Positions 34,441 through 45,994 are shown, counted from the first letter of the stretch. The stretch: DNA of 64,000 bases from Istiophorus platypterus (GCA_016859345.1 CM029120.1:1545001-1609000), one strand, 5' to 3'. The notes: a model not told the origin generated them from the sequence alone. Program-made: numbers and translations.

Positions 34441-34639
34441 AATCCAAACCATTGTGTAAGAATGGGCCAGGGTTAATTTCATATAATATACAGCCCCGGC
34501 TGAAATGCCCCCCCCCCCCCTGAATTTTAAGTTGAGTTTAGAATATCTTGAGAAAAATAAATGCTAATTAACCAATTTTGTATCATCAAAATATTTTCTA
34601 TGAAATGTCCAAGCTGAACCATAGAAAATAAAAACAAAA
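34211..34639. repeat. AT-rich sequence with (ATT)n and a poly(C) run
   Basis: (ATT)n at 34405-34436 and 13 C at 34508-34520; the rest is unremarkable. Confidence 0.8.
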
Positions 34640-35215
34640 CTCTCAGAACAGTTGCAGAACCTTTGGCAACAATAACTGAACGTTCCTTGTAGCTTCTAGA
34701 AGCTTCTTGCTCCTGTCGCTGGTAGTTTCTCCCACCATGATGCGTTCAAGCTTCTCTAAATCTGCTGGAGTCCCCTTCGCCACAGCTGATTTCATCCTGC
34801 TCCGGAGGTTTTCAGTGGGATTTAGCTTGAAACCGTCCGTCTTTTCCTGGTCAACCTTTGTTTTCCTGCTGGACCTTCTGGTCGATGTCCTGCTCAAACA
34901 CCTGAGACCTTCACCTTCGACCAGGTCTGCTGACACTGGGGAACATTTCAATCTGAAATACTTTATTAATCTCCTGGTTTCATCATTCCTTTGATGCATT
35001 CACTGCCTCCAGTGCCAGAGGCAGCAAACCAGCCCCCCCAGCCCGAGAGAACCTCCACCATGGTCTACTGCGGGTGGGGGTTCTTTTCCTCGTGGGCCTC
35101 ATTTCATTGCCTATAAACAAACTGATGCACTACCTCTGTCCATGGAACATTATCCCTGAAAGACTGTGGTTCATCTCTGAAATGTTTTACCAACATTAGT
35201 CTCATCTTTGGGAGC
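34640..35215 (-). pseudogene. Tc1/mariner transposase relic (C-terminal part)
   Basis: On the minus strand, the 118-codon frame at 34643-34999 contains LNPTENLRSRMKSAV followed by a Thr-Pro-x-x-Leu-x-x-Leu-Glu-Arg stretch. This is the C-terminal end of the DD34E catalytic core of Tc1-like transposases (usual form D-x-N-P-I-E-N-L-W). The preceding catalytic region (35000-35215) is recognisable at DNA level, for instance 'ccatggtggaggttctctcg', but is broken by frameshifts and stops. The family's transposase is about 340 residues; less than half is identifiable. I could not define the inverted repeats. Confidence 0.8.
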
Positions 35216-36046
35216 CTTCCGCCCTCGGTCTCCACCCACGGAGCCCTGTTCGGTCGGTAAACGGTTTATGGTCCGGGCTGAAATCCGGTCTGGATTGATC
35301 CGGATCGATCCGGATCGCCCTGAAGCTCTTGCGTGTTTGTTCCATAATCCACATCAACCTTTACTTTTTCATTGATTTCTCACATCGAGTTTCCTCTTAG
35401 CTCCACAAAAAAGAAAAAAGGAAAAAAAAGAAGCTGGACACAATCTGCCCCTATTCTGTGCAGTAAAACCACCATTCATTGGTCGATTCAGGTCATGTGA
35501 TCTCTGAAAATGAACCACAGTCAAGTGTTGTTTTCATTTTGTTGGAGAGACTAATCTAGATCCATCAAAAAGGTGCCAACAATTGTGTCGATCCTACATT
35601 TTCTCTCTGTATTTCTTATTTCACTATATAAAAGCATTTCTGTTGTTGTTGTTCAGTAACTTTGGACATTTCATGAAATATTCCTGTGATACAAAATTGG
35701 TCAATTTGCGTTTATTTCCATTGTTTGGTTGTGTGATAGTGTGTGTGTGTGTGTTGGAAAGTCACACAGAGAGGAGACACACACTTCTCTGCTCTTTCAT
35801 ATTGGACCACAGGTCTGGAATGAGGTGAACCGGTCGGCCGACACTGAAGGTGGGGTCGTGACCTCCGACCTCTTCTGTAACCTGTGATGAAGAACTCCCA
35901 ACTCACTTACTGCCCTTTTTCTTTCCAGTGTTTTGAGCATTTTCCATGAGCCTCTTGGCGAATTGGCTCAGGTGTCACCTGAACCAGAACCACAAACGTT
36001 ACTGAAACTGAGCCAAAGAGCTGTTGTCTGAATCACAGACGTGGGT
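35216..36046. other. Unique non-coding sequence
   Basis: The first ~100 bases may still belong to the Tc1 relic. There is a tandem 'gatccggatcgatccggatc' at about 35298 and GT at 35740-35753. No gene recognised. Confidence 0.5.
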
Positions 36047-36102
36047 CTGGATGTGGACCTGGTCTCTGGATGTGGACCTGGTCTCTGGGTGTGAACCTTG
36101 TC
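36047..36102 (+). repeat. 19-bp tandem repeat, three copies
   Basis: The unit CTGGATGTGGACCTGGTCT starts at 36047 and 36066; a diverged third copy starts at 36085. Confidence 0.85.
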
Positions 36103-36730
36103 TATATAACAGTGTGAATAGAAATTAGGGTCAGGACACAACACCTGAACAAGTTCCCTTTGGAGGAGAAGAACATGGGATACACTAGAAAGCTCTAGAA
36201 CAGTGTAGTGAACCTTGAGAAAATTCAGAACATTTAACCACATTAACCAAAAGATTTTTAAGTGTTTCAAGGGTCATTTCTGTGATTTTGTTTTTGTTTT
36301 GGTTCTGATTCAACTGGTACTTTGTTATCTATGATTCTAAATCCAGGTTGGAAACAATAGTAACGGTCACTGTCGTCTGTTTAGTTTTGGTCGATTATGG
36401 CACAAGAGATATATCGGTGTGTTTTAAATTAAGGAATTTTCTTGCAGACGTTTCTTTTTAACATTTGTCTTCTTTGGCCTGTGATTCCTCCTGTTGTTAA
36501 CTTTATTGCACATTTAGGTAAAATAATTTTACCTCAAGCTGTTTTTAAATGTTACTTTGTCAATCAGTTCAATGACTAAAGAGTTGCAGCTTTAGTTATT
36601 GATTATTCTGCCAATCAAATCAGTGATTTATCAAAAAATGCAGTTTTGCAGTTTCCTGCTCTGGATTCATTCGTCGGCGGTTTGACTCCTGTTGGTCAGA
36701 TCTTACCCGAGCAACCTGATTAAGACACAA
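36103..36730. other. Unique AT-rich non-coding sequence
   Basis: Nothing recognised. Confidence 0.6.
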
Positions 36731-36956
36731 ACACACACACACACACACACAAACCCTCCGTCTCACTTCAGTTACTATATGTCTTCATTCTATCCTCTAT
36801 TTGTCGTTTTCTGTACTTAGGTTCATTGCCTTGCTCTCTCTCTCTCTCTCACAAATGCACACACACAGATTCCTGTGTGAGTGTATAATCATCTCTGCTG
36901 TCTCTCCCCTTGGCCGAGTGCCAGCTGGTGTGTGTTGGAGTCAAGGACAAGAGAGG

Positions 36957-37001
<45 letters not shown>

Positions 37002-37065
37002 GAGAGAGAGGACGGAGAGAGAGATAGAGAGAGAGACAGAGAGAGAGAGACAGAGAGAGTGAGGA

Positions 37066-37097
<32 letters not shown>

Positions 37098-37152
37098 GAC
37101 AAAGAGAGAGAGAGATAGAGAGAGACAGACAGACAGAGAGAGAGAGAGGACG

Positions 37153-37192
<40 letters not shown>

Positions 37193-37310
37193 GAGGACGG
37201 AGAGAGACAGAGAGAGAGAGGAAGAAGAGAGAGAGAGGACAGAGAGAGAGAGAGAGGATGGAGAGAGACAGAGAGAGAGAGAGGAGAATGGGCATCAGAC
37301 AGAGAGAGAA
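36731..37310 (+). repeat. CA, CT and a long (GA)n array
   Basis: CA at 36729-36750, CT at 36835-36850, then about 350 bases of GA (36958-37310) interrupted by GAC and GGAC steps at irregular spacing. Long Ser/Leu frames on the minus strand are artefacts. Confidence 0.95.
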
Positions 37311-37753
37311 AGAGCGGTGAAGCGACAGAGGGACCTTGAGAAAGAACAGTGAGGACAGAAGTTGGACAAATGAAAGAAAATGTGGTTTTGGAGAAAAAAC
37401 AAACAATAGTTACAATAAACTACTACAAACTTTAGTTGTTATTTTGATCAACACAGCTCCTAAGACAAGTTCAATTCACCTTTATAATATCAAATAAACC
37501 TGGATGGAAAATAAATATTTCAATTTTAAAGCATCATGATCATAATGTTGAATCAACTGTGAAAATCAAAATCGAGATTGTTCAATTTTGCTGCTTTATT
37601 TATTTTTTTATTAGTTAATGAATCCGTGTTTTATCACTTTTTTTTGGTACAAAGCCAATAATATAACCTGAGTCCTTTTAAAGTCGCTACATTCGCTTTA
37701 GCATACAACCGGTTCATTCTGGTAATTCTAATCCAGGCACCGGGCTCCGTCAG
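37311..37753. other. Unique AT-rich sequence
   Basis: Nothing recognised. Confidence 0.6.
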
Positions 37754-37768
37754 CCAGCAGGTGGCGCC
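37754..37768 (+). promoter_or_regulatory. Strong CTCF motif
   Basis: CCAGCAGGTGGCGCC matches CCASYAGRKGGCRSY at all 15 positions, in the context 'gtcagccagcaggtggcgcc'. It is the best CTCF match I found here. Plus orientation, in sequence I do not recognise as a repeat. Confidence 0.6.
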
Positions 37769-37860
37769 AAAGCTGCTGGCCGCCACGGACATCACCGCGA
37801 ACACAGCAGGAGTCAGCGCGAATGCTAGCAAGCTATGCTAACTAGTGACTAGTCCCCACT

Positions 37861-37892
37861 TTGCATTAGATTAGATTAGATTAGATTAGATT
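37861..37892 (+). repeat. (ATTAG)n pentanucleotide repeat
   Basis: Six tandem ATTAG units. Confidence 0.93.
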
Positions 37893-38411
37893 CAGAAATT
37901 AGACTTCTGAGTGGACGGAAAACACTCGTTTGACAGAAATTACGCTGAGAGCTAAATGTATTTTTTTCCCCAACAATTTCATGAAGAGGATGTTGTGAGG
38001 ACGAGCAAACATGGAAAATCACAAAATATCAGTAAATTGTTCAGTTGAAACTGGCTCTAACTGGCTTCTCTACATTATCTGCCTGTAGCTAATAAAGCGT
38101 TATCATTTTGAATGGTCAGTGTTGGGCGCTAACGGCATCAGGGGCATTGTTACATACTGAATAATTTGCTGAAAACTTTATTAACTTTTGACTGAGACCA
38201 AAGTTTGGAGCTTCGTACGCCCACCTCCCCGCCTCTTCCTCCACACCAGTCAGACCTGCCGGCCACAGACGCCGCGGACGCCACGGACGCAAGTTAATCC
38301 AGGAAAAACAAATGAGGGCCTCCCGACGGTCTCAGCGCTGGAGAATGAAAATAGAAGCTTAGACACCAGCTACTGTAACAGCTTCTCAAAGCTGATGGGT
38401 CACTGCAGGAA
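37893..38411. other. Unique non-coding sequence
   Basis: Nothing supported. The plus-strand frame at 38188-38436 runs into the G-rich repeat and has no recognisable domain. Confidence 0.55.
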
Positions 38412-38458
38412 GGGGGGGTATGGGGCTGGGGGGTAGGGGCTGGGGGGCTGGGGGGGCT
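38412..38458 (+). other. G-quadruplex-forming run
   Basis: Six runs of 4-7 G separated by loops of two or three bases (TAT, CT, TA, CT, CT). An unusually strong quadruplex motif. Confidence 0.8.
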
Positions 38459-38471
38459 GGTGATGTTTAAC

Positions 38472-38487
38472 TAATCCTGGAGGATTA
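38472..38487 (+). promoter_or_regulatory. Inverted pair of bicoid-class (TAATCC) sites
   Basis: TAATCC-TGGA-GGATTA, a head-to-head pair of K50 homeodomain (Otx/Pitx/Gsc type) sites directly after the G-rich run. Motif seen; function inferred. Confidence 0.4.
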
Positions 38488-38855
38488 TCACCTTCACTAC
38501 GAGGCTTTGAGAACGAAGGAAATATAAAAAGGTTCTTATGCACAAACTGAGGTGGACGACGTTAACCAGAACTGATCCTGAGGTTCTGACGCCGTTTCTA
38601 CCAACGTGTCGGAACAAGGTTCGTTCTTCTCTCTGAAAAGTGGAGCGAAGGGACTCAGCGGCCGTCGGACTATTTTTGCTTTATGCCGCGTCGCCGCAAA
38701 GTTGTCGAGGCCGAGTCCAGATTTCGGTTTGACGTCGACGCCGAGGAGACGGCGGACAAAACGAAACAGTGGCGGGGGCTAAGGTTTGTGTCGCGGAATA
38801 GGGTGTGAATGCATTTGACAAGGGGGGGGGCATGCACACACTTCTCCTACAGATA

Positions 38856-38860
<5 letters not shown>
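38488..38860. other. Unique sequence, GC-rich 38650-38790
   Basis: Nothing recognised. Confidence 0.55.
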
Positions 38861-38896
<36 letters not shown>

Positions 38897-38991
38897 AATC
38901 CAAAACCCTGTGAGATTTCAGGCTTCTCTTGTGTCTGAATTTGTCAGAGTACACGATTGGCTTCTCTCTCTCTCCCTCATACACACACTAC

Positions 38992-39028
<37 letters not shown>

Positions 39029-39043
39029 ACACACACACACACA

Positions 39044-39106
<63 letters not shown>

Positions 39107-39192
39107 CAAGGGTTCAGTGAGGCAGGAAGGTATTGGCACTGAGGGAATACAAGGAGCAGACAGTAATTAGGAACCAGCCTACTGTACCATAG

Positions 39193-39223
<31 letters not shown>

Positions 39224-39326
39224 GTAATTAGGTAGGGGCCCCGATGCCCCAGTGGTGAACTGAACAAGCCCCTGAATACCCACAGTGGGAACGGCTGAAC
39301 ACCGTAATACATTGGAAAAGGGTGTG

Positions 39327-39366
<40 letters not shown>
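38861..39366. repeat. GT and CA array cluster
   Basis: GT at 38861-38895, a CA array of about 105 bases at 38990-39104, CA at 39193-39221 and CA at 39329-39365. Between arrays are short unique stretches. Confidence 0.96.
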
Positions 39367-39367
<1 letters not shown>

Positions 39368-40140
39368 GTTAATTAAGTGGCAGCCTACTGTGCGTGAAGG
39401 GAACAAGGCGGCGGACGGCCGCGGTGGGAGTGTACGTGGACCAGCAGCAGTCGGGATTAACAGGAGTCGACCTGCCAGCTCTGACACGCCGCCGCCGCCT
39501 TTTCCTTCCTCCTCTCGCTCTCGTTTCCTGCTTTGTCCTCGGGAAACCCGCCCCACAGAAAAACATAGGTGATTGGGCGACGAGGGAAAAAACCACCAGC
39601 AACAGAGCTTTTGTCTGGTCCATCGCACTGTGACGCGGCGCTGAGGAATCTCGCCCATCGGTCGTCCACCGTCATCGCTCACCGGTCCGGTTTCACACGA
39701 AAACAGTGCAAACGATGGTTCTCCGAAGAGAGAAGCCGAAGGTACGAGGCCGCAGAAGTGAAAACCTGATCTATGATGATCCTCGGACTCGGATGTGTGC
39801 CGCACGCTTGATCTCCACGGCGACCTCAGTCTCGGATCCAGGGTCGGCTTCGGACGGAAAATTCAGCCGACCCCGCCGCCACGTCTCGCGCAGGCTCAGG
39901 CAACAGAGCGCCTTCAAAGACGGCGCCGGCCGATTGGCGAATTTAAATCATCCAGGGTCCGACGGGTCTAGAACTGAGACCGGGACCCACGTCTAGAGGA
40001 CCAGGGTTCGGTCCTGGACGAAGCCCTGATCCCTCTGGGATCCAAACCCTCCACCGTCCCAGATCCGGAGCGTTTACAGAAGCCGAGGGACTGAAGCGTC
40101 CAACTCTGAAGTTAGATTAGACATGTTTCTCTGCTGGAAA
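39367..40140. other. GC-rich, CpG-containing unique sequence
   Basis: Both strands hold frames of 60-95 codons as expected for GC-rich DNA; none has a recognisable domain. 39985-40060 contains several short GGACC/GGTCC inverted pairs. No tRNA or promoter that I can support. Confidence 0.5.
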
Positions 40141-40690
40141 ACAAATGACGGTCAAGTTTTATCCACAAGCTTCTTCTTTTCCCCACTTTATCGGTCAGAT
40201 GCGATTTTTAGAGCAGAAAACACCTTTTGAATCGCGTTTTTTTTCAGTCGTCCCGGTGCCACGAGGGTCAGCGGCGTCCGGTGGCTTCGGTGAAATATCA
40301 GCCAGTCAAAACGAGCCCGTGGAATTTCATCCCCGTTCGCCGATTTCTCTCGTTTTATTAAAAAAAAAGAAAAACGAATATACGTTTGGTGATGTTTTGT
40401 ACGTTTTGACCTCGAGAGTAAAAAACGAAAGTTGCGTTGTTAGTTTTAATGTGATCAGACTTTTTTTCCCACCCTGACACATGTCAAAGTCTCAGTGTCT
40501 CAAAGAAGAAGGTGTTGTTTCTTTTTTGCCCCGTGGGCTTCGAGGCGCCGAACACCTCGGCGCTACCGTCCGTCCGACGCCGCCTCCGGCCGGGCCGATG
40601 ATGGGCGCGGACCGGCGGCCGCTCTCCTCGCCAATTCTGCCGCTAATTTGTCTGGACGGTAACATGAGACGCAGCGAGCGGCGGGAGCTT
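40141..40690. other. Unique non-coding sequence
   Basis: CpG-rich near 40550-40680 with a T11 run at 40690. No gene recognised. Confidence 0.55.
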
Positions 40691-40699
40691 TTTTTTTTT

Positions 40700-40820
40700 T
40701 AGCGTGAAGCTGTTAGTCATTAATTCAACAGACAAGGGAGGTGAATGAGGCCACATGTCTCCATTATTCTCTGTCACACTGTCACCGCACATAATAACAG
40801 CTCTGCAGGGCTCGGCCCAT
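40700..40820 (+). promoter_or_regulatory. Candidate conserved non-coding element
   Basis: 'gttagtcattaattcaacag', 'ggaggtgaatgaggccacat', 'ctccattattctctgtcaca' and 'gcacataataacagc' form a repeat-free block ending at a short GT array (40821-40840). Texture suggests constraint; not tested. Confidence 0.3.
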
Positions 40821-41870
40821 GTGTGTGTGTGTGTGTGTGCGTCCATCTTAATAAATTTCTATATAATTACTTATATCTGTGCTGTTGGCGAAGGAGATTG
40901 TGTTGAATTATTTTTTCAGTGTTTCTTCGTGTTGTTGGGTGTTGTCTATTTTACTTGTTCCCTCTATTTCAATAATATAAATAATAATAATAATTTTAAT
41001 AATAGAATTAGTGAGTTCATTACAAAACAAATACGACACCGGCGGCCTCTAGAGGCTGTGACATTCATTACAGCCACAATATCCTAGAGTTGGATGGAAC
41101 AAATTTACGATTTATCGGCTCTTAGATTCTGACTAGAGAAGAGAAAAAAAAGAAAAAGGACGATTGCATCTTTAAATGACTGAGCTACAGCAGAACGAGA
41201 AACGAGCTGTTCCTCTGATGCTTCGTGTTTTATATTTGTTGTTGTCGCTGTGTTTGGGCACTGGTGTGTTTCTGAGCGAAACTGCGAACAGCAGCGTCCT
41301 CGGGCGCGTCCGGCTGCTCCAGTGCTCACCGCAAAGGGGGCGGCGCCTTGTTGCTGCGCCGCGGGACGCAACGGCGCGGCAACGGCGCTCAGCAACTCTG
41401 GAACCTACAGGCTTGTAAAACAAAAGCTGCTGTCAACTCTGTGTGACTCCATCACGCGGCCAGATGGACTAGGAAGTAGCTCAGAGCAGAGGAAGCATTT
41501 AGCGATACGACGTATTAATATGGTGACTTTTGCTAAATAGTTGTTACTTAAAACTAGAGTTTATTGCCTCAGACTTGGATGATCGGTCTTCGAAGTCGAT
41601 GCTGCTCCAGTAACTTCTCCCTCCACTGAAAAGCTTTGTCATCCAGATGACTACGGTTCCCCTCGGCGAGCTTTTTCTGGCGGTTGCCATGGTCACAGTG
41701 GGGCGGAGCGAGGACGTGATCCCGAGAAGTCTAATCATCGTTAATTCCCCAATGCGGCCGCAAGGAGCTGCACGTCCTCCCCCCGCCCGGTTACGGCTGT
41801 GTTTACGTCCAAAACAATGGAGACCGACGGCAGCGGCGGCGACGACCGCTTGCTGTGTGAAACCGACACA
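40821..41870. other. Unique sequence with short GT and (AAT)n
   Basis: GT at 40821-40840 and AAT at 40970-41000. 41260-41400 is CpG-dense. GTTGCCATGGTCAC (41683-41696) is a near X-box. No gene recognised. Confidence 0.5.
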
Positions 41871-42032
41871 ATGTTAACATGCTGATGTTTGGTCTGGCGG
41901 TTTAAAGCGTGATGAAGGGGAGCTTGCTGCGGATCCAGCAACTCGTTAGCATGCTACAACCAGCCAGTTACGGCTGGACACAAAGTAGAGCTGACGATGA
42001 TGATGACGGGAATTTCATTAGTTTTGCCTGAT
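41871..42032 (+). mobile_element. Relic of a dispersed teleost repeat ('cattagttttgc')
   Basis: The order 'atgttaacatgctgatgttt', 'gttagcatgct', 'ggacacaaagtagagctgac', 'gggaatttcattagttttgc' follows a very common teleost interspersed repeat. The element's class is not known to me. It explains what would otherwise look like a conserved block. Confidence 0.7.
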
Positions 42033-42940
42033 GATGGCAAATTTATTAACTCTGAGCCAAGGGCCTCAGCCCAGCGGGCGCCGGGGGAAAAGGTCACCGA
42101 AGCCGTCAGGGCGCGTCATCTGGTAATTAATGAGGTCTGAAGCGAGTCTCATGCCGTCGAGCAGATGCCAAGAAATTTTGCCGGATCGGAGAAAAAGTTC
42201 AACCCGCTGCCGTCACTCGGTGGAAAGTCAGGGAGTCGCCGGAGTCGTTCGGGTCTGGGAGGCACGAATGTCTGCACGGGATCAAAAGCCCAGTGTGGGT
42301 TGGAGCGGCGGGCAGATTTCGCCTTGCTCCAGACAGGAAGTTGAACCCCTAATCATGGCGGACAAACGTCCTCCCCTTAACCACTAAAGCCAACAAGACC
42401 GGGACAAATTCCCCGATGAGTCAGAGGCGTTTTCAGAGCGTTGGCATCGGCCTCCGACGTGCTGCCGATACAGCGTTTGATTGCAAGTGTGTGTGCATTT
42501 CGGCTCAAATGGCGGCACTTAGCGAGAGAGCCGCAGTCGTCTTTTCACTTCGCTTCACTGCTGATTACGGCACGGTAACCGTAGAAACCGATCCCCGGGT
42601 GTGTTTGCTCTCGGCCCGCGGAGGAAACTACCTCGGCGGTAAAAATTAATGAACTCTGACCGACCGTCTGACAAAGGAGAGACGGGGTGACACAAGGCGG
42701 GGGATTGACGAAGTAAGGAAAAAGAAGGGGGGCGATAAGCAGAGGAGGATTCTCACGGACCAGGAGGATAAGATCCTGGACCCCCCCCCCCAATCCCTCT
42801 CTCCATCTCCCCGTCCTCACCGGACTCAGATTCAAGTGCAATTAATTCGCTGACGCGAACGTTGTGCTTCGGATGGGAGACGGGGGGGGGGGGTGGAAGG
42901 GAGAGCGAGCAGGGTGAGAGGCAGAGAGAGAGAGGAGGAG
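42033..42940. other. Unique GC-mixed non-coding sequence
   Basis: 11 C at 42781-42791 and 12 G at 42882-42893; GA-rich at 42895-42955. No gene recognised. Confidence 0.55.
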
Positions 42941-42954
42941 GAGCAGGAGGAGGA

Positions 42955-43085
42955 CTATAATCAATTATAAGCCACCAGGGTACCAAACCGGCTTCTTTTG
43001 CACAAGGAGTCGTGGCAGCAGGGAGAGCCTGGAAGGCCAAGTAGCTGGTTACAGCTGCTGTCGCACACCGGTACATTTTAAAATG
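42955..43085 (+). promoter_or_regulatory. Candidate conserved non-coding element
   Basis: 'actataatcaattataagcc', 'ccggcttcttttgcacaagg' and 'gtagctggttacagctgctg' in repeat-free DNA, with a TAATCAATTA-type homeodomain dimer site at 42958. Tentative. Confidence 0.3.
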
Positions 43086-43482
43086 GGGGTGGTCAGGGAT
43101 GGTGGTTGTGATGCATCGATCAACACTTCGATCATTGAGCTCCCAGATAACATTCATGGATCCCGCAGGACGAACCCTGAGACCGAACTGCCGTTTCCTC
43201 CTTCTTATTTAGTCCCACAACTTGTTCACCTCAGCCTGAGCTTATGGGAAAAAAATAATAAATAAAAAAAATAAATCTCATTCGTAGTAGAAAGGGAAGC
43301 AGCTCAGGCTGGTCCAGTTGGAAACGTACGGGAAACGGTCGTATCTGTAGCGTAGTGTTTAGTGTAGCGAGGTGGTCTTCGCGTAGTAGCCGTAGCCGTG
43401 CAGCGGTTAAAACGGAGGTAACGGTCCGATCTAAAGCAGACGCTGACGGACTCTGTGGCAGCACAGGAAAGACAGGGCGACA
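43086..43482. other. Unique non-coding sequence
   Basis: A-rich at 43250-43280. Nothing recognised. Confidence 0.55.
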
Positions 43483-44120
43483 GGTGACGGGCGATGGGCC
43501 GATGCGACGACGGACGCCGGGCGACGGGCGACGGGGCGACGGGACGACTGGGCGATGGGACGACTGGGCGATGGGCGACGAGCGATGGGCCAATGCGACA
43601 ACGGGCGACAGGCGATGGAGTGACAGGTGACGGGCGATGGGACGACTGGGAGATGGGCGATGGGGTGACAGGTGACGGGCGACGGGGCGACAGGACGACT
43701 GGGAGATGGGATGACTGGGCGACGGGGCAACGGGCGACGAAGTGACAAGACGACAGGCGATGGGCAATCGGGTGACGGGACGACTGGGCAACGGGGAAAG
43801 GGGGCGACGAGGCGACAGGACGACAGGGCGACGAAGCTATGAGGCGACGCGACGATGGGCGACGGACGACGGGACGACTGGCCGATTGGCGACGGGTGAC
43901 GAGCGATGGGCCGACGCGACGACGGGCGACAGGCGATGGGGTGACAGGTGACGGGTGACGGGGCGACAGGACGACTGGGAGATGGGATGACTGGGCGACG
44001 GGGCAACGGGCGACGAAGTGACAAGACGACAGGCGATGGGCAATCGGGTGACGGGACAACTGGGCAACGGGGCGACGCGGCGACAGGACGACTGGGCAAC
44101 GGAGCTATGGGCTATGACGA
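43483..44120 (+). repeat. GCGACGGG-type minisatellite with a 276-bp higher-order repeat
   Basis: Units of about 8 bases (GCGACGGG, GCGATGGG, ACGACTGG). The string 'agtgacaagacgacaggcga' occurs at 43741 and again at 44017, and flanking sequence (about 43583-43800 against 43903-44078) matches closely, so a large block was duplicated after the short repeats formed. Long Pro/Ser/Arg frames on both strands are artefacts. Confidence 0.95.
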
Positions 44121-44154
44121 TGGGCGACGCATTTACGGGCGAGTATTTCTTTCT

Positions 44155-44345
44155 CTAAGCCCTGAAGTAGAAGTACTTTTACTCCTACTTGAGTAGAAAA
44201 ACAATATGTTTTACCTGAGCACAGTTCTCTTTCCAGCCCTGACAGTAGTAGCATCAGCAGTGGTTTTCATAGTATTAGTACAAGTAGTAGCAGTAGTATT
44301 CTTTACAGTGTTAAAGTACTGCAGAAATAGAAGTAAATGGTTCAT
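44155..44345 (+). mobile_element. Relic of the 'cctacttgagta' dispersed repeat plus CAGTAG repeats
   Basis: 'gtagaagtacttttactcct' then 'acttgagta' matches the repeat type seen at 10211; it is followed by AGTAGTA/CAGTAG-rich DNA (44240-44300). Confidence 0.55.
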
Positions 44346-44448
44346 CTGACAAAATCCGAACCAGAGTCAGACATTTAAAAAGAAAAAATATGGACGTTAA
44401 AGGGATTTATATTGAAAATATTGTTTTTGCCAAAAAAACAAGGTCTTT

Positions 44449-44462
44449 GTTACCAGGGTAAC
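44449..44462 (+). promoter_or_regulatory. RFX-type X-box motif
   Basis: GTTACCAGGGTAAC matches GTNRCC-N2-RGYAAC at every position and the two 6-base halves are exact inverted repeats. Motif seen; occupancy unknown. Confidence 0.5.
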
Positions 44463-44994
44463 GACAGAGTGCTCGGAGGTCGTCACGTGACCCAGGTACA
44501 GGTTTACGGGTTATGGCTCTGGAAAAAAATGCCAGTTAGACGACACTGAGGATTTTTCTAAGGGAAATTATTTCCATGGTCGAGCTTTGAATGTGGCGAA
44601 GACTGAGTTTGTCGAGACAGTTCGTTGGAGAAGTTCGTCCATAACCATGGAGAAAGAAAAAAAAGTAAACTTCAGCCACTGATGTTTTCAATCTCATCTC
44701 ATGGTCGTTAGATGACGTCGGTTCATTTGTCAGGAAGAATTTTCTGTTTTCTTCGAGTTCAGTTCTCACATTCTTTCCCCAAGGAGATCATTTACAGTCG
44801 AGGTATAAACCCCCATTATTTATGGCTCTTTTTCAAACCACTGTGTGTTCATTTGATGAATTAAAATGTATAAATAGCTTTGGCAGGAAAGAGAGTTTTT
44901 GGCTGCGAATGTTTGGTGATTTCATTCAGTTCCAGGAAGTAAAAAAAAAAAAACAAAGCTTAAAATAGCTCCAGACGTCTCAATGTCACAACTT
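44463..44994. other. Unique AT-rich non-coding sequence
   Basis: 13 A at about 44941-44953. Nothing recognised. Confidence 0.6.
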
Positions 44995-45515
44995 TTATGG
45001 TGGAGAGGAGACGCTGCCAGAGGGGCTTTTACTGTTGGACTGATGGAGAGGGGGATGGAGGGGAGGAGGGGAGGTGAGGGAGGACGAGGAAGGGGACTAA
45101 GGAAGAGAAGGAGGCCCGGGAAGGAGGGGAAGGGAGGAGGTGAGAAGGTACAACATAGAAAGGATGGAAAGGAAAGGTGGGAAAGGAAGCGGGGAGGGGA
45201 CAGACAGAGATGGACAGAAGGACAGAGAGGAAGAGTGTAGGAGACGTAGGAGAGGAGCGAAGGATGGAAGAGAGGAAGGGACAAGAGGACAGAGAAAAGG
45301 GAAAAGTAGGAAAGAAAAAAAGGAAATAAATTAGGGAGGAAATGAGCGAAAAGGAGGCAAGAGGTAAGAGAGGAGGTAAAGAGAGATGAAGAATAAAATG
45401 GAGAGGGGAGGAAGGGTAGAAGATGAGGAAAGACGAATGGATGGAGGGATGGGAGAAAAGGAAGTAAAGGAAAAGGAGGAAAAGAAAAACGGCTATTGGG
45501 AGAGGGAGGACAGAC
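44995..45515 (+). repeat. Purine-rich tract (GGA/GAA, no fixed period)
   Basis: About 500 bases mostly G and A on the plus strand, with scattered pyrimidines. The opposite strand's long Ser/Pro/Phe frame is compositional. Confidence 0.85.
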
Positions 45516-45994
45516 CACGGCCTCTACCTCACCAGTGATGACACGACCCGGGATGACATCACCGCCCCAGGTCCATGCTGATTGGACGGAGCCGTCACCT
45601 CGCTACCTCGTATTCTAATAAAGGTGGAAACTGCCTCCAAATAACAAACAAAACAAAGAAAGGGTTAAATAAAAGATTATTCATCTTGTTAGCATCGTCA
45701 TCAGAGGCTGGATCAACAGAAACTCCTGATGAGTAGATTAAAAATAAGAGCTCGGAGCCCGGTGATCACCATTTCCTGAAGTTCTGTTGACTCTGGTGTA
45801 TCTTGGCCATAGTGGCGATTAAACCCTGGTTCGACGGCGGTGTCCTCCACTTTCTACAATATCTGCACATGGCACCGACCGGTCGAACCTGCAATAACTG
45901 TTTTTATTTGCCGGAATAACTAGCTTGTTCCCGAACCGGGGAACAAACAGCTGCTGTGGCTGTGGTTGTTTTGGATGTCGTTTTTATACCCGTT
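45516..45994. other. Unique non-coding sequence
   Basis: Nothing recognised. Confidence 0.55.

Noticed and set aside
41985..42070. A conserved-looking block with 'cattagttttgc'
   Set aside because: It is explained by a common teleost interspersed repeat, so I did not list it as a regulatory element.
43304..44099. Overlapping 180-250-codon minus-strand frames
   Set aside because: They follow the GCGACGGG minisatellite in two frames at once, which real genes do not do.
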